Notes under the pieces: generated by a model
What the model was told of the DNA's origin: nothing
Databases searched by the model: none
The model's input: the letters and a program-made list of their open reading frames with translations, nothing else
In this document: piece by piece, positions 1-6,338 of the stretch
Numbering within the stretch: position 1 is the stretch's first letter
Layout: each line of letters opens with the position of its first letter
Position numbers and translations under genes: made by a program
NCBI GenBank assembly: GCA_026002695.1
Contig: BOCB01000052.1
Location: 1-10,933, forward strand
Reading direction: 5' to 3'
DNA length: 10,933 nucleotides
Origin: Synergistales bacterium
Lineage (GTDB): Bacteria > Synergistota > Synergistia > Synergistales > Synergistaceae

Positions 1-895
1 CTATGATTATCGCCACAATCTGCTGTATGCTTGAGGTCTCGTTATAAGTCCCTGAGCGCACCATCTCGAAGGGTATCTTTTCGAGGTGGTTAATGTCCGG
101 CATAAAGCCTTTCGGAAAATCATAGTCAAGAGGCACTTCCTCCAAAGGATTGAAGGTAGCTGATGTGCCTTTCTCAGAAGCGGTCGGGTCGGTAAAATCC
201 AATTTCAGGATTTTATGGCCGAGCGCCTTCTTACGATAACCGGCGCTCAGAGCAAAGTTCTCACCCTTTATGTCGAAGACAAACGCGCTCTGTTTCCATC
301 CGTCGAGCAGTGTGGGAAGAACCAACGACACACCCTTACCGCTTCGTGTCGGCGCGTAGCAGAGGATGTGTTCCTTTCCGTTGTGCCTCATCATCTTGAC
401 ATAGCTATGTTTGCCGGTACGTATCCCACCGACGACGACGCCTTCGGGGAACGGGTTTCCGTATGAATCAAGCAAACCCGCCTGTTTAATTTCGTTGATT
501 GTCGCCCAATGTGCCGAGCCGTGTAAGGATTCAACGGCTTTCGCCCGCGATTTGAACAGGACAACACGGGTTATAAAGGCCGACATCAGCAAGCCGGAGG
601 CGAAGACGAACGCACTCATCGCGGCAACGTTCGAGCGCGTCTTCTCGTATACTCTCATAAGCTCGAAGAGCCAGTACACAGCCCTGTAGAACGGGTATAT
701 CTGAAAGCCGTATATATCAACTCGCCAACCAAGAGCCGCGTTGTTCCCGTACTGATACGCTATGAACTGCGCCGTTATCTGCAACGTAACTATGATGCAG
801 AGGCAAAACACGGCAAACGCCTTCGTCCTGTAGTTATTGCCGTCGTTCATGCCCTGAAAGGAATAGTCTCCCGTCCTGACCTCGCTCCTCGCCAT
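1..895 (-). CDS. VirD4/TraG type IV coupling protein, N-terminal part (cut by window edge)
   Basis: This is the start of a type IV coupling protein, an inner-membrane ATPase that links the relaxase-DNA complex to the conjugation channel. The 298 visible residues hold two hydrophobic segments (about residues 26-47 and 90-114), then the family signature HGSAHWA (125-131), a Walker A loop APTRSGKGVS (181-190) and DIKGEN (208-213). The remaining NTPase domain with Walker B lies beyond the left edge. The ATG at 895-893 is chosen because GAGGAG stands about 10 bases upstream and the membrane segments follow directly. The gene starts 25 bases after the stop of the helicase C-terminal remnant, so the two probably shared a transcript. 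Helicase-type and coupling-protein genes are often neighbours in conjugative elements. What remains is intact. Membership of the VirD4/TraG family is secure; the exact subfamily is not. Confidence 0.93.
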   Translation of the reverse strand, partial: MARSEVRTGDYSFQGMNDGNNYRTKAFAVFCLCIIVTLQITAQFIAYQYGNNAALGWRVDIYGFQIYPFYRAVYWLFELMRVYEKTRSNVAAMSAFVFASGLLMSAFITRVVLFKSRAKAVESLHGSAHWATINEIKQAGLLDSYGNPFPEGVVVGGIRTGKHSYVKMMRHNGKEHILCYAPTRSGKGVSLVLPTLLDGWKQSAFVFDIKGENFALSAGYRKKALGHKILKLDFTDPTASEKGTSATFNPLEEVPLDYDFPKGFMPDINHLEKIPFEMVRSGTYNETSSIQQIVAIII

Positions 896-920
896 TATAG
901 TTCACGCTCCTCAGTGTTTT

Positions 921-2048
921 TCAATAGCTGACAGCTTCTTGCTCCTGCCCGCTTTCCTTCTGGGCAACGCTGCATTTGCCGATGTTGTCGTAGGTAACGC
1001 AAAGATTGTCCTTGCCATGCGCTCGTATCATCTCCAACAGCTCAGGGTTGTTATTCAGGTTGTGGATAATGCCCTGACTGTGGGATATTTTCTGCACGGC
1101 GTATTTTTCGCCGATTTCAAGAACATCGCCGCTGTAAATCCTGCTCTTTTGTGCGTCCATGACGAAAGAATTTCCTCCGAGTTTCCTCTTGGCGCTGTCA
1201 ATCAGGTAATTCCTCTCGTCCGGCACACTTTTGGCGGCTACGGCCTCCGGCTGCTCTTCGCTCCTGATTTTCCCATCCATGTTCAGTGAAATATCGAGTT
1301 CTTGCAGGCGGGAGAGCTTAATGTTCAGCTCGTCCTCCTTCTGAAACGGCCTCAACACCTCTTCCTGCGCGTCCTTCACCTGTTTGCGCAGTGATTCGAT
1401 TCGCTCCTTCTGCGCTTCGATCCGCTCCGGTATCTTGTCGAGCGCGTTGTTGAGGCGGGTTATGTTACCGGAGGGGCTGTCGCCTAAACTTACCGAGTGA
1501 CTGAAAATCCCTTTCAACGTTACCTCCGGCATCTTGTATATATCCGAGAGCCTGACGCTCATATCAAAGCCTCTGTATTCGCCGAGGTCAGTCGGAATGA
1601 ACGAGGCAATGCCCTTGCACAGCTTGTGCAGCGCTTCGGCGGCTGTATCTCGCTTGAAGTAGCGCTTGCCCATTATCTCCATGCCCGGAAACTCTTCCCC
1701 TTTGGTCTTTGCGGCGAGAACTTCATCTTGCCGTAACCTCTCCATGCTGCTCTCTACGAGCTTTATTGAAGTCGGGTAATGTTTGTTCAGCTTGTCCTGC
1801 AAGGAGTAGATGTTGTTCCGGTGGCTCGATTTGGCCATTTTGAGCTTCGCTACCTCCACATCGAGCGTCATCTTCTCCCGTATCTCAGGATTACCCGCCG
1901 CGAGAGCCTTTACCTCGGCATACGACAAGACGGACTCGTCAATGTCCTCACAGCTCCGCATTGGGCTTTTCGAGGTCATTATCCGGGATATGAATTTCTG
2001 CTTGTTCTCCAAGGTCTGGTAGAGATACGAATCAAAAGACGCTTGCTG
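921..2048 (-). pseudogene. C-terminal remnant of giant conjugative helicase/methylase-type protein, with KfrB-like tail
   Basis: The frame is open from 2048 to 921 behind an in-frame TGA at 2049-2051. The only candidate starts are a TTG at 2012 and later ATGs, none with a good ribosome site. From ASFDSYLYQTLENKQKFI onward, including IMTSKSP.RSCEDIDE and LSYAEVKALAAGNP, the protein reads like the segment after the last helicase motifs of the giant (usually over 2000 residues) SNF2/DEAD-helicase-methylase proteins of Bacillota conjugative elements. Numbering from the TTG, residues 190-245 are coiled coil and about 289-350 (RIYSGDVLEI..YAVQKI..GIIHNL) are a KfrB-like domain, as in the ArdC-like protein of this window. 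The family match begins upstream of any start codon, right at the TGA, so this is a gene cut at its 5' side and not a whole gene. The matching N-terminal piece lies at 6339-7415. Residual expression from the TTG cannot be excluded. Confidence 0.8.
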
Positions 2049-2051
2049 TCA

Positions 2052-2207
2052 AGGTGATAATCCGTAGAAGTTTATTTTTCGGTGGATTTCACACATTTTT
2101 GCCACAAAAGTACAAGTGACATAGGCGGAATCATTACTGCGAGCAGCGTTAAAATTTCTGTGTTCCGGCGTTCACAAAAATTTTACAAATCCGCATAATA
2201 AAAACGC
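2052..2207. other. Gene-free A+T-rich junction between helicase remnant and MATE promoter
   Basis: I see no credible gene, RNA or repeat here. The stretch is clearly richer in A+T than the transfer genes. It begins where the resemblance to the helicase protein stops (about 2045-2051) and ends at the -35 of the promoter for the MATE module. It is probably the flank brought in with that module. Confidence 0.5.
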
Positions 2208-2236
2208 TTGCGTTCTATGCCCTTATATGTTATACT
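2208..2236 (+). promoter_or_regulatory. Promoter for MATE module (extended -10)
   Basis: TTGCGT at 2208-2213, a 17-base spacer and TATACT at 2231-2236 form a good sigma-70/sigma-A type promoter. The TGT just before the -10 gives an extended -10 (TGnTATACT). Transcription would start near 2243 and make a leader of about 290 bases before the MATE start. Confidence 0.7.
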
Positions 2237-2443
2237 ATAAATAAATTGATGTTTTGTCTGTTTCGCGAGGTGCTTGTCGCAAAACGCAACATTGTTGTGG
2301 CTAAGTACACTAACGTCGCAAAAAACAGCCAAATTGCTTGCCAAAACGAGGAGATTATCGCGAAGCGCAAGTGGTTATTGCTTATTGCGAGAGCTTGTTC
2401 GAGGAACTCCGTTGATGTGAGACCAATAACTTTATAACATATA
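2224..2443. repeat. 11-bp inverted repeat bracketing the leader
   Basis: TATATGTTATA at 2224-2234 and its exact complement TATAACATATA at 2433-2443 enclose most of the leader region. The left copy overlaps the -10 and lies outside the transcript, so the pair is not an RNA stem. It could be an operator pair, the ends of a small inserted element, or chance in A+T-rich DNA. Confidence 0.35.
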
Positions 2444-2536
2444 CACAACGAGCGGCGCGAAGCGCGTAAGACCAGTTGAAAAACTGGCTTACTGTTTCGC
2501 GCCGTTTTTATGCGTAAAATTAGAGGAGGAACAACT
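2243..2536 (+). promoter_or_regulatory. Long leader RNA of MATE gene, likely attenuator
   Basis: Between the promoter and the MATE start lie about 290 bases that hold competing complementary segments. CTGTTTCGCG occurs at 2258-2267 and again as the 3' arm of the terminator (2492-2501). CGCGAAGCGC occurs at 2359-2368 and again at the terminator's 5' arm (2456-2465). The 5' CGCG-containing segment can pair with either CGCGAA copy, and the upstream CGCGAA copy can capture the terminator's 3' arm. This is the layout expected of a switch between terminated and read-through states. GTTATTG at 2374-2380 and CAATAAC at 2424-2430 can form another stem. I recognise no known riboswitch consensus, and the signal is unknown. 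Confidence 0.5.
2453..2509 (+). terminator. Intrinsic terminator upstream of MATE gene
   Basis: The outer stem is CGGCGCGAA (2453-2461) with TTCGCGCCG (2496-2504). The inner stem pairs GTAAG and CCAGTT (2466-2477, one bulged A) with AACTGG and CTTAC (2482-2492) across a GAAA loop (2478-2481). TTTTT follows at 2505-2509. It lies inside the transcription unit, 27 bases before the MATE ATG and just before its AGAGGAGG ribosome site, so it should act as an attenuator and not as the end of an upstream gene. Confidence 0.8.
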
Positions 2537-3922
2537 ATGCCACCTAAAGAAACAGCCCTGCCGCAGAATAAAATGGCAACCGCGCCGATACAGAGACTAC
2601 TGCTCTCAATGGGCGTTCCGATGATTTTGTCAATGGTGTTGCAAGCGTTTTACAACATCGTTGACAGCTATTTCGTCGGGAATATGTCCGGCGGGGAAGG
2701 CGAACTCGCGCTGAACGCGCTGACGCTCGCGTTCCCGATACAAATGCTGATGATTGCAATCGGCGTTGGCACAGGCGTCGGCGTAAACTCGCTCCTTTCG
2801 CGCAGTCTCGGCGCGGGCGACCGCGAACGCGCCAGCAAAATCGCGGGCAACTCAATCTTTCTCGGAGCGTGTACTTACATTGTTTTTCTGCTTGTAGGAT
2901 TGTTCGGCGTTCGAGCGTATTTTTTGACGCAAACGTCAGACGCTCGTATACTCGAAATGGGTACGCGGTATCTTACAATCTGCTGCACGCTGTCATTCGG
3001 CGCGATTCTCGCTATGATATATGAAAAGCTGCTGCAAGCGACCGGGCGCACGGTGCTGTCAACTGTCGCCCAATTTGCGGGTGCTGTGGCAAACATCATA
3101 CTGGACCCGATTATGATTTTTGGGTTACTCGGCTGCCCCAAAATGGGCGTCGCGGGCGCGGCATACGCGACAGTAATCGGGCAGATTCTGTCGTTTGCGC
3201 TGTTGCTGATTTTTCACCACGCGTTCAACCGCGACGTGGACACTCACCCACGTTACTTCAAGCCGGAACGTGAGATTGTCGGCGAAATATACAAGATTGG
3301 AGTGCCCGCTATCATTATGCAGGCGCTTATGAGCGTTCAGACATATGCAATCAACATTATTTTCGGGCGCGTAGGCAACGAAGCGGTCACGGCCTACGGC
3401 GTGTATTACAAGGTTCAACAGTTCGTGTTTTTCGCCGCGTTCGGGATGAACAACGCGATGATTCCAATTATCGGTTTCAATTTCGGCGCGCGCAACGACA
3501 AGCGTATAAAAGACGGGATAAAATTTGGTATGATATATACACTTGCCATAATGCTTGCCGGTATGTTGCTGTTGCAGTTTTCGGCGGCGGCGTTTGTCGG
3601 GTTGTTCTCGTTGTCAGAAGCGACGACGAATCTGTTCGTTTTAGCGGTGCGGATAATAACGCTAAGTTACCTTTTCGCTGGCGCGAGCATAACCTATCAA
3701 GGTGTTTTTCAGGCGTTCGGGCGCGGCGTGTCGTCGCTAATTGTATCGCTGATGCGGCTTATCGTATTCGCGCTTCCCGCGGCGTTCCTTCTGGCGCTCA
3801 CGGCAAATGCCGCCGACGTAATTTGGTGTGCGTTCCCGATTGCGGAAATTTTAACAGCTGCGATTGGCGCGGTAATGCTACGAAGAATATATCAGAGAGC
3901 GGTCGCGGAGATTGCCGGATGA
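2537..3922 (+). CDS. MATE-family multidrug efflux transporter
   Basis: This is an integral inner-membrane antiporter of the MATE family, which exports cationic drugs and other toxic compounds using a Na+ or H+ gradient. The 461-residue protein has the usual length and about 12 hydrophobic segments in two MatE halves. Typical sequence includes the early PMILSMVLQAFYNIVDSYFVGNM and the GVGTGVGVNSLLSRSLGAGD loop, with a matching second half from about residue 245. I start at the ATG at 2537 because AGAGGAGG (2523-2530 area) sits just upstream; an in-frame ATG at 2510 lies over the terminator T-run and has no ribosome site. Its own promoter, long leader and terminator make it a self-contained cassette lying opposite to the surrounding conjugation genes, between two remnants of the helicase gene. 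The substrate cannot be told from sequence; a drug or toxin is likely. Confidence 0.95.
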   Translation: MPPKETALPQNKMATAPIQRLLLSMGVPMILSMVLQAFYNIVDSYFVGNMSGGEGELALNALTLAFPIQMLMIAIGVGTGVGVNSLLSRSLGAGDRERASKIAGNSIFLGACTYIVFLLVGLFGVRAYFLTQTSDARILEMGTRYLTICCTLSFGAILAMIYEKLLQATGRTVLSTVAQFAGAVANIILDPIMIFGLLGCPKMGVAGAAYATVIGQILSFALLLIFHHAFNRDVDTHPRYFKPEREIVGEIYKIGVPAIIMQALMSVQTYAINIIFGRVGNEAVTAYGVYYKVQQFVFFAAFGMNNAMIPIIGFNFGARNDKRIKDGIKFGMIYTLAIMLAGMLLLQFSAAAFVGLFSLSEATTNLFVLAVRIITLSYLFAGASITYQGVFQAFGRGVSSLIVSLMRLIVFALPAAFLLALTANAADVIWCAFPIAEILTAAIGAVMLRRIYQRAVAEIAG

Positions 3923-3927
3923 AGCTC

Positions 3928-3972
3928 GCATAGCAGAAACTCCGACACAATGTGTCGGAGTTTCTGCTATGC
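3928..3972 (+). terminator. Perfect 21-bp-arm palindrome after MATE gene, probable terminator
   Basis: Arms 3928-3948 and 3952-3972 are exact reverse complements around an AAT loop (inner part CTCCGACAC / GTGTCGGAG). It starts five bases after the MATE stop and ends five bases before the stop of the converging minus-strand ORF, so it can end transcription from both sides. The run of T after it (TTCATTAGATT) is weak, so bidirectional terminator is likely but not certain. Confidence 0.65.
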
Positions 3973-3976
3973 TTCA

Positions 3977-4453
3977 TTAGATTGCTATCCCCTGTGACTT
4001 TTGTTTTATCGGCGGGTTAATCGCCCTTTGCGCGTCCTCAGCGTACTTACGGATAACCTCAATCTCGCGGACTTTCTCTTTCAAAACGGTGTACTCGCGA
4101 TTCAGCCCGCCACGCTCGGCTTTCAGTTTCTCCTGTTCGTCTTTCCACTTGATGTTCCAGTCCGAGGTGAACGATGAATACTCCACTGTTATCTGATTCC
4201 TATTGCCTCGCGGCGTTTCAAGGAGGTCGTACATAAAATCCTGCACATATCCCTTGTCAATCCACGTAGAGCCGAGCCGCACGTCAATCTCCCCCGCTTC
4301 GAGATATATGGGCTGCGATTTTTCAAGAGCTGTTACGTTTTCGGAGAATGTTTCGACGCAGCGTAGAACGTGGCGTAAAAGGCCGCTCTGTGATTGGTGA
4401 TTTGCCACTGTTGATCGGTAAATTTCACGAAAGCTTTTGCTTGTTGACAACAC
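3977..4453 (-). pseudogene. Chimeric remnant: internal helicase fragment joined to relaxase-like C-terminal tail
   Basis: This 158-residue ORF looks like fused leftovers. Residues about 36-102 (FSENVTALEKSQP.., GEIDVRLGSTWIDKGYV, SSFTSDWNIK) match my knowledge of an internal part of the giant conjugative helicase/methylase family, where a YxENVxALxxxQP..EIDVRLGxTWI segment lies ahead of the SNF2 helicase motifs. Residues about 103-158, rich in charge (LNREYTVLKEKVREIEVIRK), instead resemble the coiled-coil C-terminal tail of Bacillota mobilisation relaxases. Residues 1-35 resemble neither, and the ATG at 4453 lies inside the plus-strand GTPase promoter, with no ribosome site. The ORF has the same strand and order as the N- and C-terminal helicase pieces at 6339-7415 and 921-2048. 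It therefore looks like the middle shard of one shattered gene. Expression as a protein is doubtful. The relaxase-tail assignment is the weaker half. Confidence 0.6.
4442..4452. promoter_or_regulatory. Dyad over the GTPase promoter -35, possible operator
   Basis: TGTTGACAACA is a perfect 11-base dyad (TGTTG-A-CAACA) that covers the -35 hexamer TTGACA. A repressor binding here would block the promoter. No regulator gene is recognisable in the window, so this is suggestive only. Confidence 0.3.
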
Positions 4454-4472
4454 ATTAAATCTGTTATATTAT
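4444..4472 (+). promoter_or_regulatory. Promoter of the GTPase pair
   Basis: TTGACA (4444-4449), a 17-base spacer and TATTAT (4467-4472) make a near-consensus sigma-70/sigma-A promoter. The start point would be near 4479, leaving about 114 bases of 5' untranslated RNA in which I see no clear hairpin or leader peptide. Confidence 0.75.
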
Positions 4473-4592
4473 CTTGTCGAAGATTCGGAGGTACGTGTAA
4501 GAGGGTAAGTATCTTGAGAATGGGCGGATATGATTTTCTATTTCGTGAGTAATAGTCGGAAAAGCTGAAGGCGAACATAGGAAGGAGCTGTT

Positions 4593-5594
4593 ATGGTTAT
4601 GGAACGAGATATCTTCGAAACAATGCAGGATGACCTCCACTCAGCAAAAATTCCGGAGGACGAAAAAAACAAGCTGATGAGGAATCTCTTAACGTTGAGG
4701 AAGAACGAAATAAATCTTCTTATAACGGGTGCGACTGGTTGTGGTAAAAGTTCGACAATCAATGCTCTGTTTGACACAGACAAAGCAAAAATCGGCACTG
4801 GTGCAGATCCCGAAACCATGAAGATTGATAAGTACAACTTAAAAAATCTGATTCTTTGGGATAGCCCTGGTTTAGGCGATGGGAAAGAAGCTGATGAAGA
4901 ACACTCTAAAGGCATAATAGAGCTGTTGAACAAAACTGGCGGTAACGGTGAGGCACTCATCGACTTGGTTTTAGTTATTCTGGATGGGAGCACACGTGAT
5001 TTGGGTACGTCGTACGGATTGATAAACGAGGTGATAATTCCTAATTTAGGCGGGAATAATAAGGAAGGCAGGATTTTAGTAGCTATAAATCAGGCTGACG
5101 CGGCTATGAAAGGCAGATACTGGGATAAAGAAAACAACAAGCCTGAACGACCTTTGATAGATTTCTTGGAAGAAAAAGTCCAATCTGTTAGAAATCGTAT
5201 CAAAGAAGGTACTGGAGTAGACATTGAGCCTATTTACTACAGCGCGGGTTTTAAGGAAGATGGTGAGCTTCAGGAAAGACCATACAATCTTTCGAAACTC
5301 ATGTATTTTATCATTAAAAATACGCCTACGAAGAAAAGGTTGGCGTATGTAGACACCATATCGAGAGACGATAATGTGTGGCGGTATAATGATACCCTGA
5401 AGGATTATAATAAAGAGATTAAATTGAGTTTCGCTGAAACTCTAAAGAAGGATATCGCTTCGGGTGCAGACATAGGAGGGGATATTGGGAAAATTTTCGG
5501 AAGTGCAGGCGAAACCATAGGCAGAACTGCTGGTGCAATAGTTGGTGGTGTTGTCGGTACTGCAAAAGCCTTTTGGAATAGCATTTTTTCGTGA
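4593..5594 (+). CDS. YfjP/Era-like GTPase with glycine-zipper C-terminal tail
   Basis: This is a GTP-binding protein of the TRAFAC class, closest in pattern to the YfjP/YeeP (50S-ribosome-binding/Era-like) GTPases of prophages and islands. In 333 residues: G1 GATGCGKS (46-53), G3 DSPG (90-93), G4 NQAD (166-169) and a G5-like SA (217-218). A leader of about 36 charged residues comes first. The tail (about 288-325) is rich in spaced glycines and small or hydrophobic residues (GADIGGDIGKIFG, TAGAIVGGVVGT), a glycine-zipper pattern seen in membrane-inserting segments. AAGGAG at 4582-4587 supports the ATG at 4593; the ATG at 4599 is a near alternative. It heads a two-gene operon with a homologous GTPase 24 bases downstream, and both are A+T-richer than the transfer genes, suggesting separate acquisition. 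The cellular role is unknown; membrane action and phage defence are inferences. Confidence 0.85.
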   Translation: MVMERDIFETMQDDLHSAKIPEDEKNKLMRNLLTLRKNEINLLITGATGCGKSSTINALFDTDKAKIGTGADPETMKIDKYNLKNLILWDSPGLGDGKEADEEHSKGIIELLNKTGGNGEALIDLVLVILDGSTRDLGTSYGLINEVIIPNLGGNNKEGRILVAINQADAAMKGRYWDKENNKPERPLIDFLEEKVQSVRNRIKEGTGVDIEPIYYSAGFKEDGELQERPYNLSKLMYFIIKNTPTKKRLAYVDTISRDDNVWRYNDTLKDYNKEIKLSFAETLKKDIASGADIGGDIGKIFGSAGETIGRTAGAIVGGVVGTAKAFWNSIFS

Positions 5595-5618
5595 GAGACA
5601 GGTGACAATAAGCCATAT

Positions 5619-6299
5619 ATGTACTCCGATTACGGATTTAATAAAATCACATCACATTTGAATGCTATGCAGATACGCCCTTTAGATGTGATGGTCACAG
5701 GAGTGACGGGTTCGGGGAAATCGAGTACATTGAATATGCTCTTTGAAAAAACCATCGCAAAAGTTGGAACTGGAGTAGACCCCGAAACAATGGATCTTAA
5801 CGCATATCGTTTAAGTGATATTATGCGCTTCTGGGATACTCCTGGACTTGGCGACGGTGTTTACAACGACAGAATACATGGGAAGAAACTCATTGATTTG
5901 ATGTACAAAACTTACACCATAGATAATGCGGAATATGGATTCATTGATATAATTTTAGTAATTATCGAAGGTTCGAATAGGGATATGGGAACAACGTATA
6001 AACTCTTAAATGATATTATCGTTCCAAATTTCCAAGGGGATCGGATTTTAGTTGCAATAAATCAAGCTGATGTTGCAATGAAAAGTAGGCACTGGGATAG
6101 CGAATCAAATATGCCTGACAGCGTACTGCTTGATTTTCTTGAAGAACAAGCATTTTCAATTCAAAAAAGAGTCAAAGAAGCCACAGGAATAAGCATAATA
6201 AAGCCGGTTTACTATTCCGCGTTGTACGGTTATAATGTGGAAAGTTTTTTAGACCTAATCATTAATAATATACCCAAACAAAAAAGGTCTCTCGTTTGA
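5619..6299 (+). CDS. Second YfjP/Era-like GTPase, G domain only
   Basis: This 226-residue protein is a clear paralogue of the preceding GTPase, sharing blocks such as ILVAINQAD, GTGxDPETM and a VYYSA/IYYSA end. It has G1 GVTGSGKS (28-35), G3 DTPG (73-76), G4 NQAD (148-151) and SA at 200-201, so GTP binding should be intact. It lacks both the charged N-terminal leader and the glycine-rich tail of its partner, stopping right after the G domain (NIPKQKRSLV aligns with NTPTKKRLAYV). It begins 24 bases after the first gene's stop. AGGTGA at 5600-5605 is a rather distant ribosome site (13 bases), so translation may depend partly on coupling. A natural reading is a regulatory or heterodimer partner for the tailed GTPase, but nothing in the sequence proves this. 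Confidence 0.82.
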   Translation: MYSDYGFNKITSHLNAMQIRPLDVMVTGVTGSGKSSTLNMLFEKTIAKVGTGVDPETMDLNAYRLSDIMRFWDTPGLGDGVYNDRIHGKKLIDLMYKTYTIDNAEYGFIDIILVIIEGSNRDMGTTYKLLNDIIVPNFQGDRILVAINQADVAMKSRHWDSESNMPDSVLLDFLEEQAFSIQKRVKEATGISIIKPVYYSALYGYNVESFLDLIINNIPKQKRSLV

Positions 6300-6330
6300 G
6301 TAGTCAAATGTCGCCGATAAGACCATTTTT
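6286..6330 (+). terminator. Possible weak terminator after GTPase pair
   Basis: GGTCT (6286-6290) can pair with AGACC (6320-6324), and TTTGA/TCAAA forms a small inner hairpin around GTAG. TTTTT follows at 6326-6330. The stem overlaps the GTPase stop codon and has internal loops, so it is only a modest candidate. Confidence 0.35.
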
Positions 6331-6338
6331 GTAAATAT

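Noticed and set aside
411..689. Plus-strand ORFs across 215-689
   Set aside because: They lie opposite the coupling-protein gene, whose signature motifs and Walker A are clear on the minus strand.
2246..2437. Repeated GTCGCAAAA words in the leader as a possible CRISPR-like array
   Set aside because: There are only two short copies with no regular spacing and no cas genes; no array is present.
2230..2448. 72-codon minus-strand ORF over the MATE leader
   Set aside because: It is antisense to the promoter and leader, overlaps the -10 region and has no ribosome site or recognisable domain.
4333..4578. 81-codon minus-strand ORF upstream of the chimeric remnant
   Set aside because: It spans the GTPase promoter in antisense, has no ribosome site and shows no family resemblance; most likely chance.
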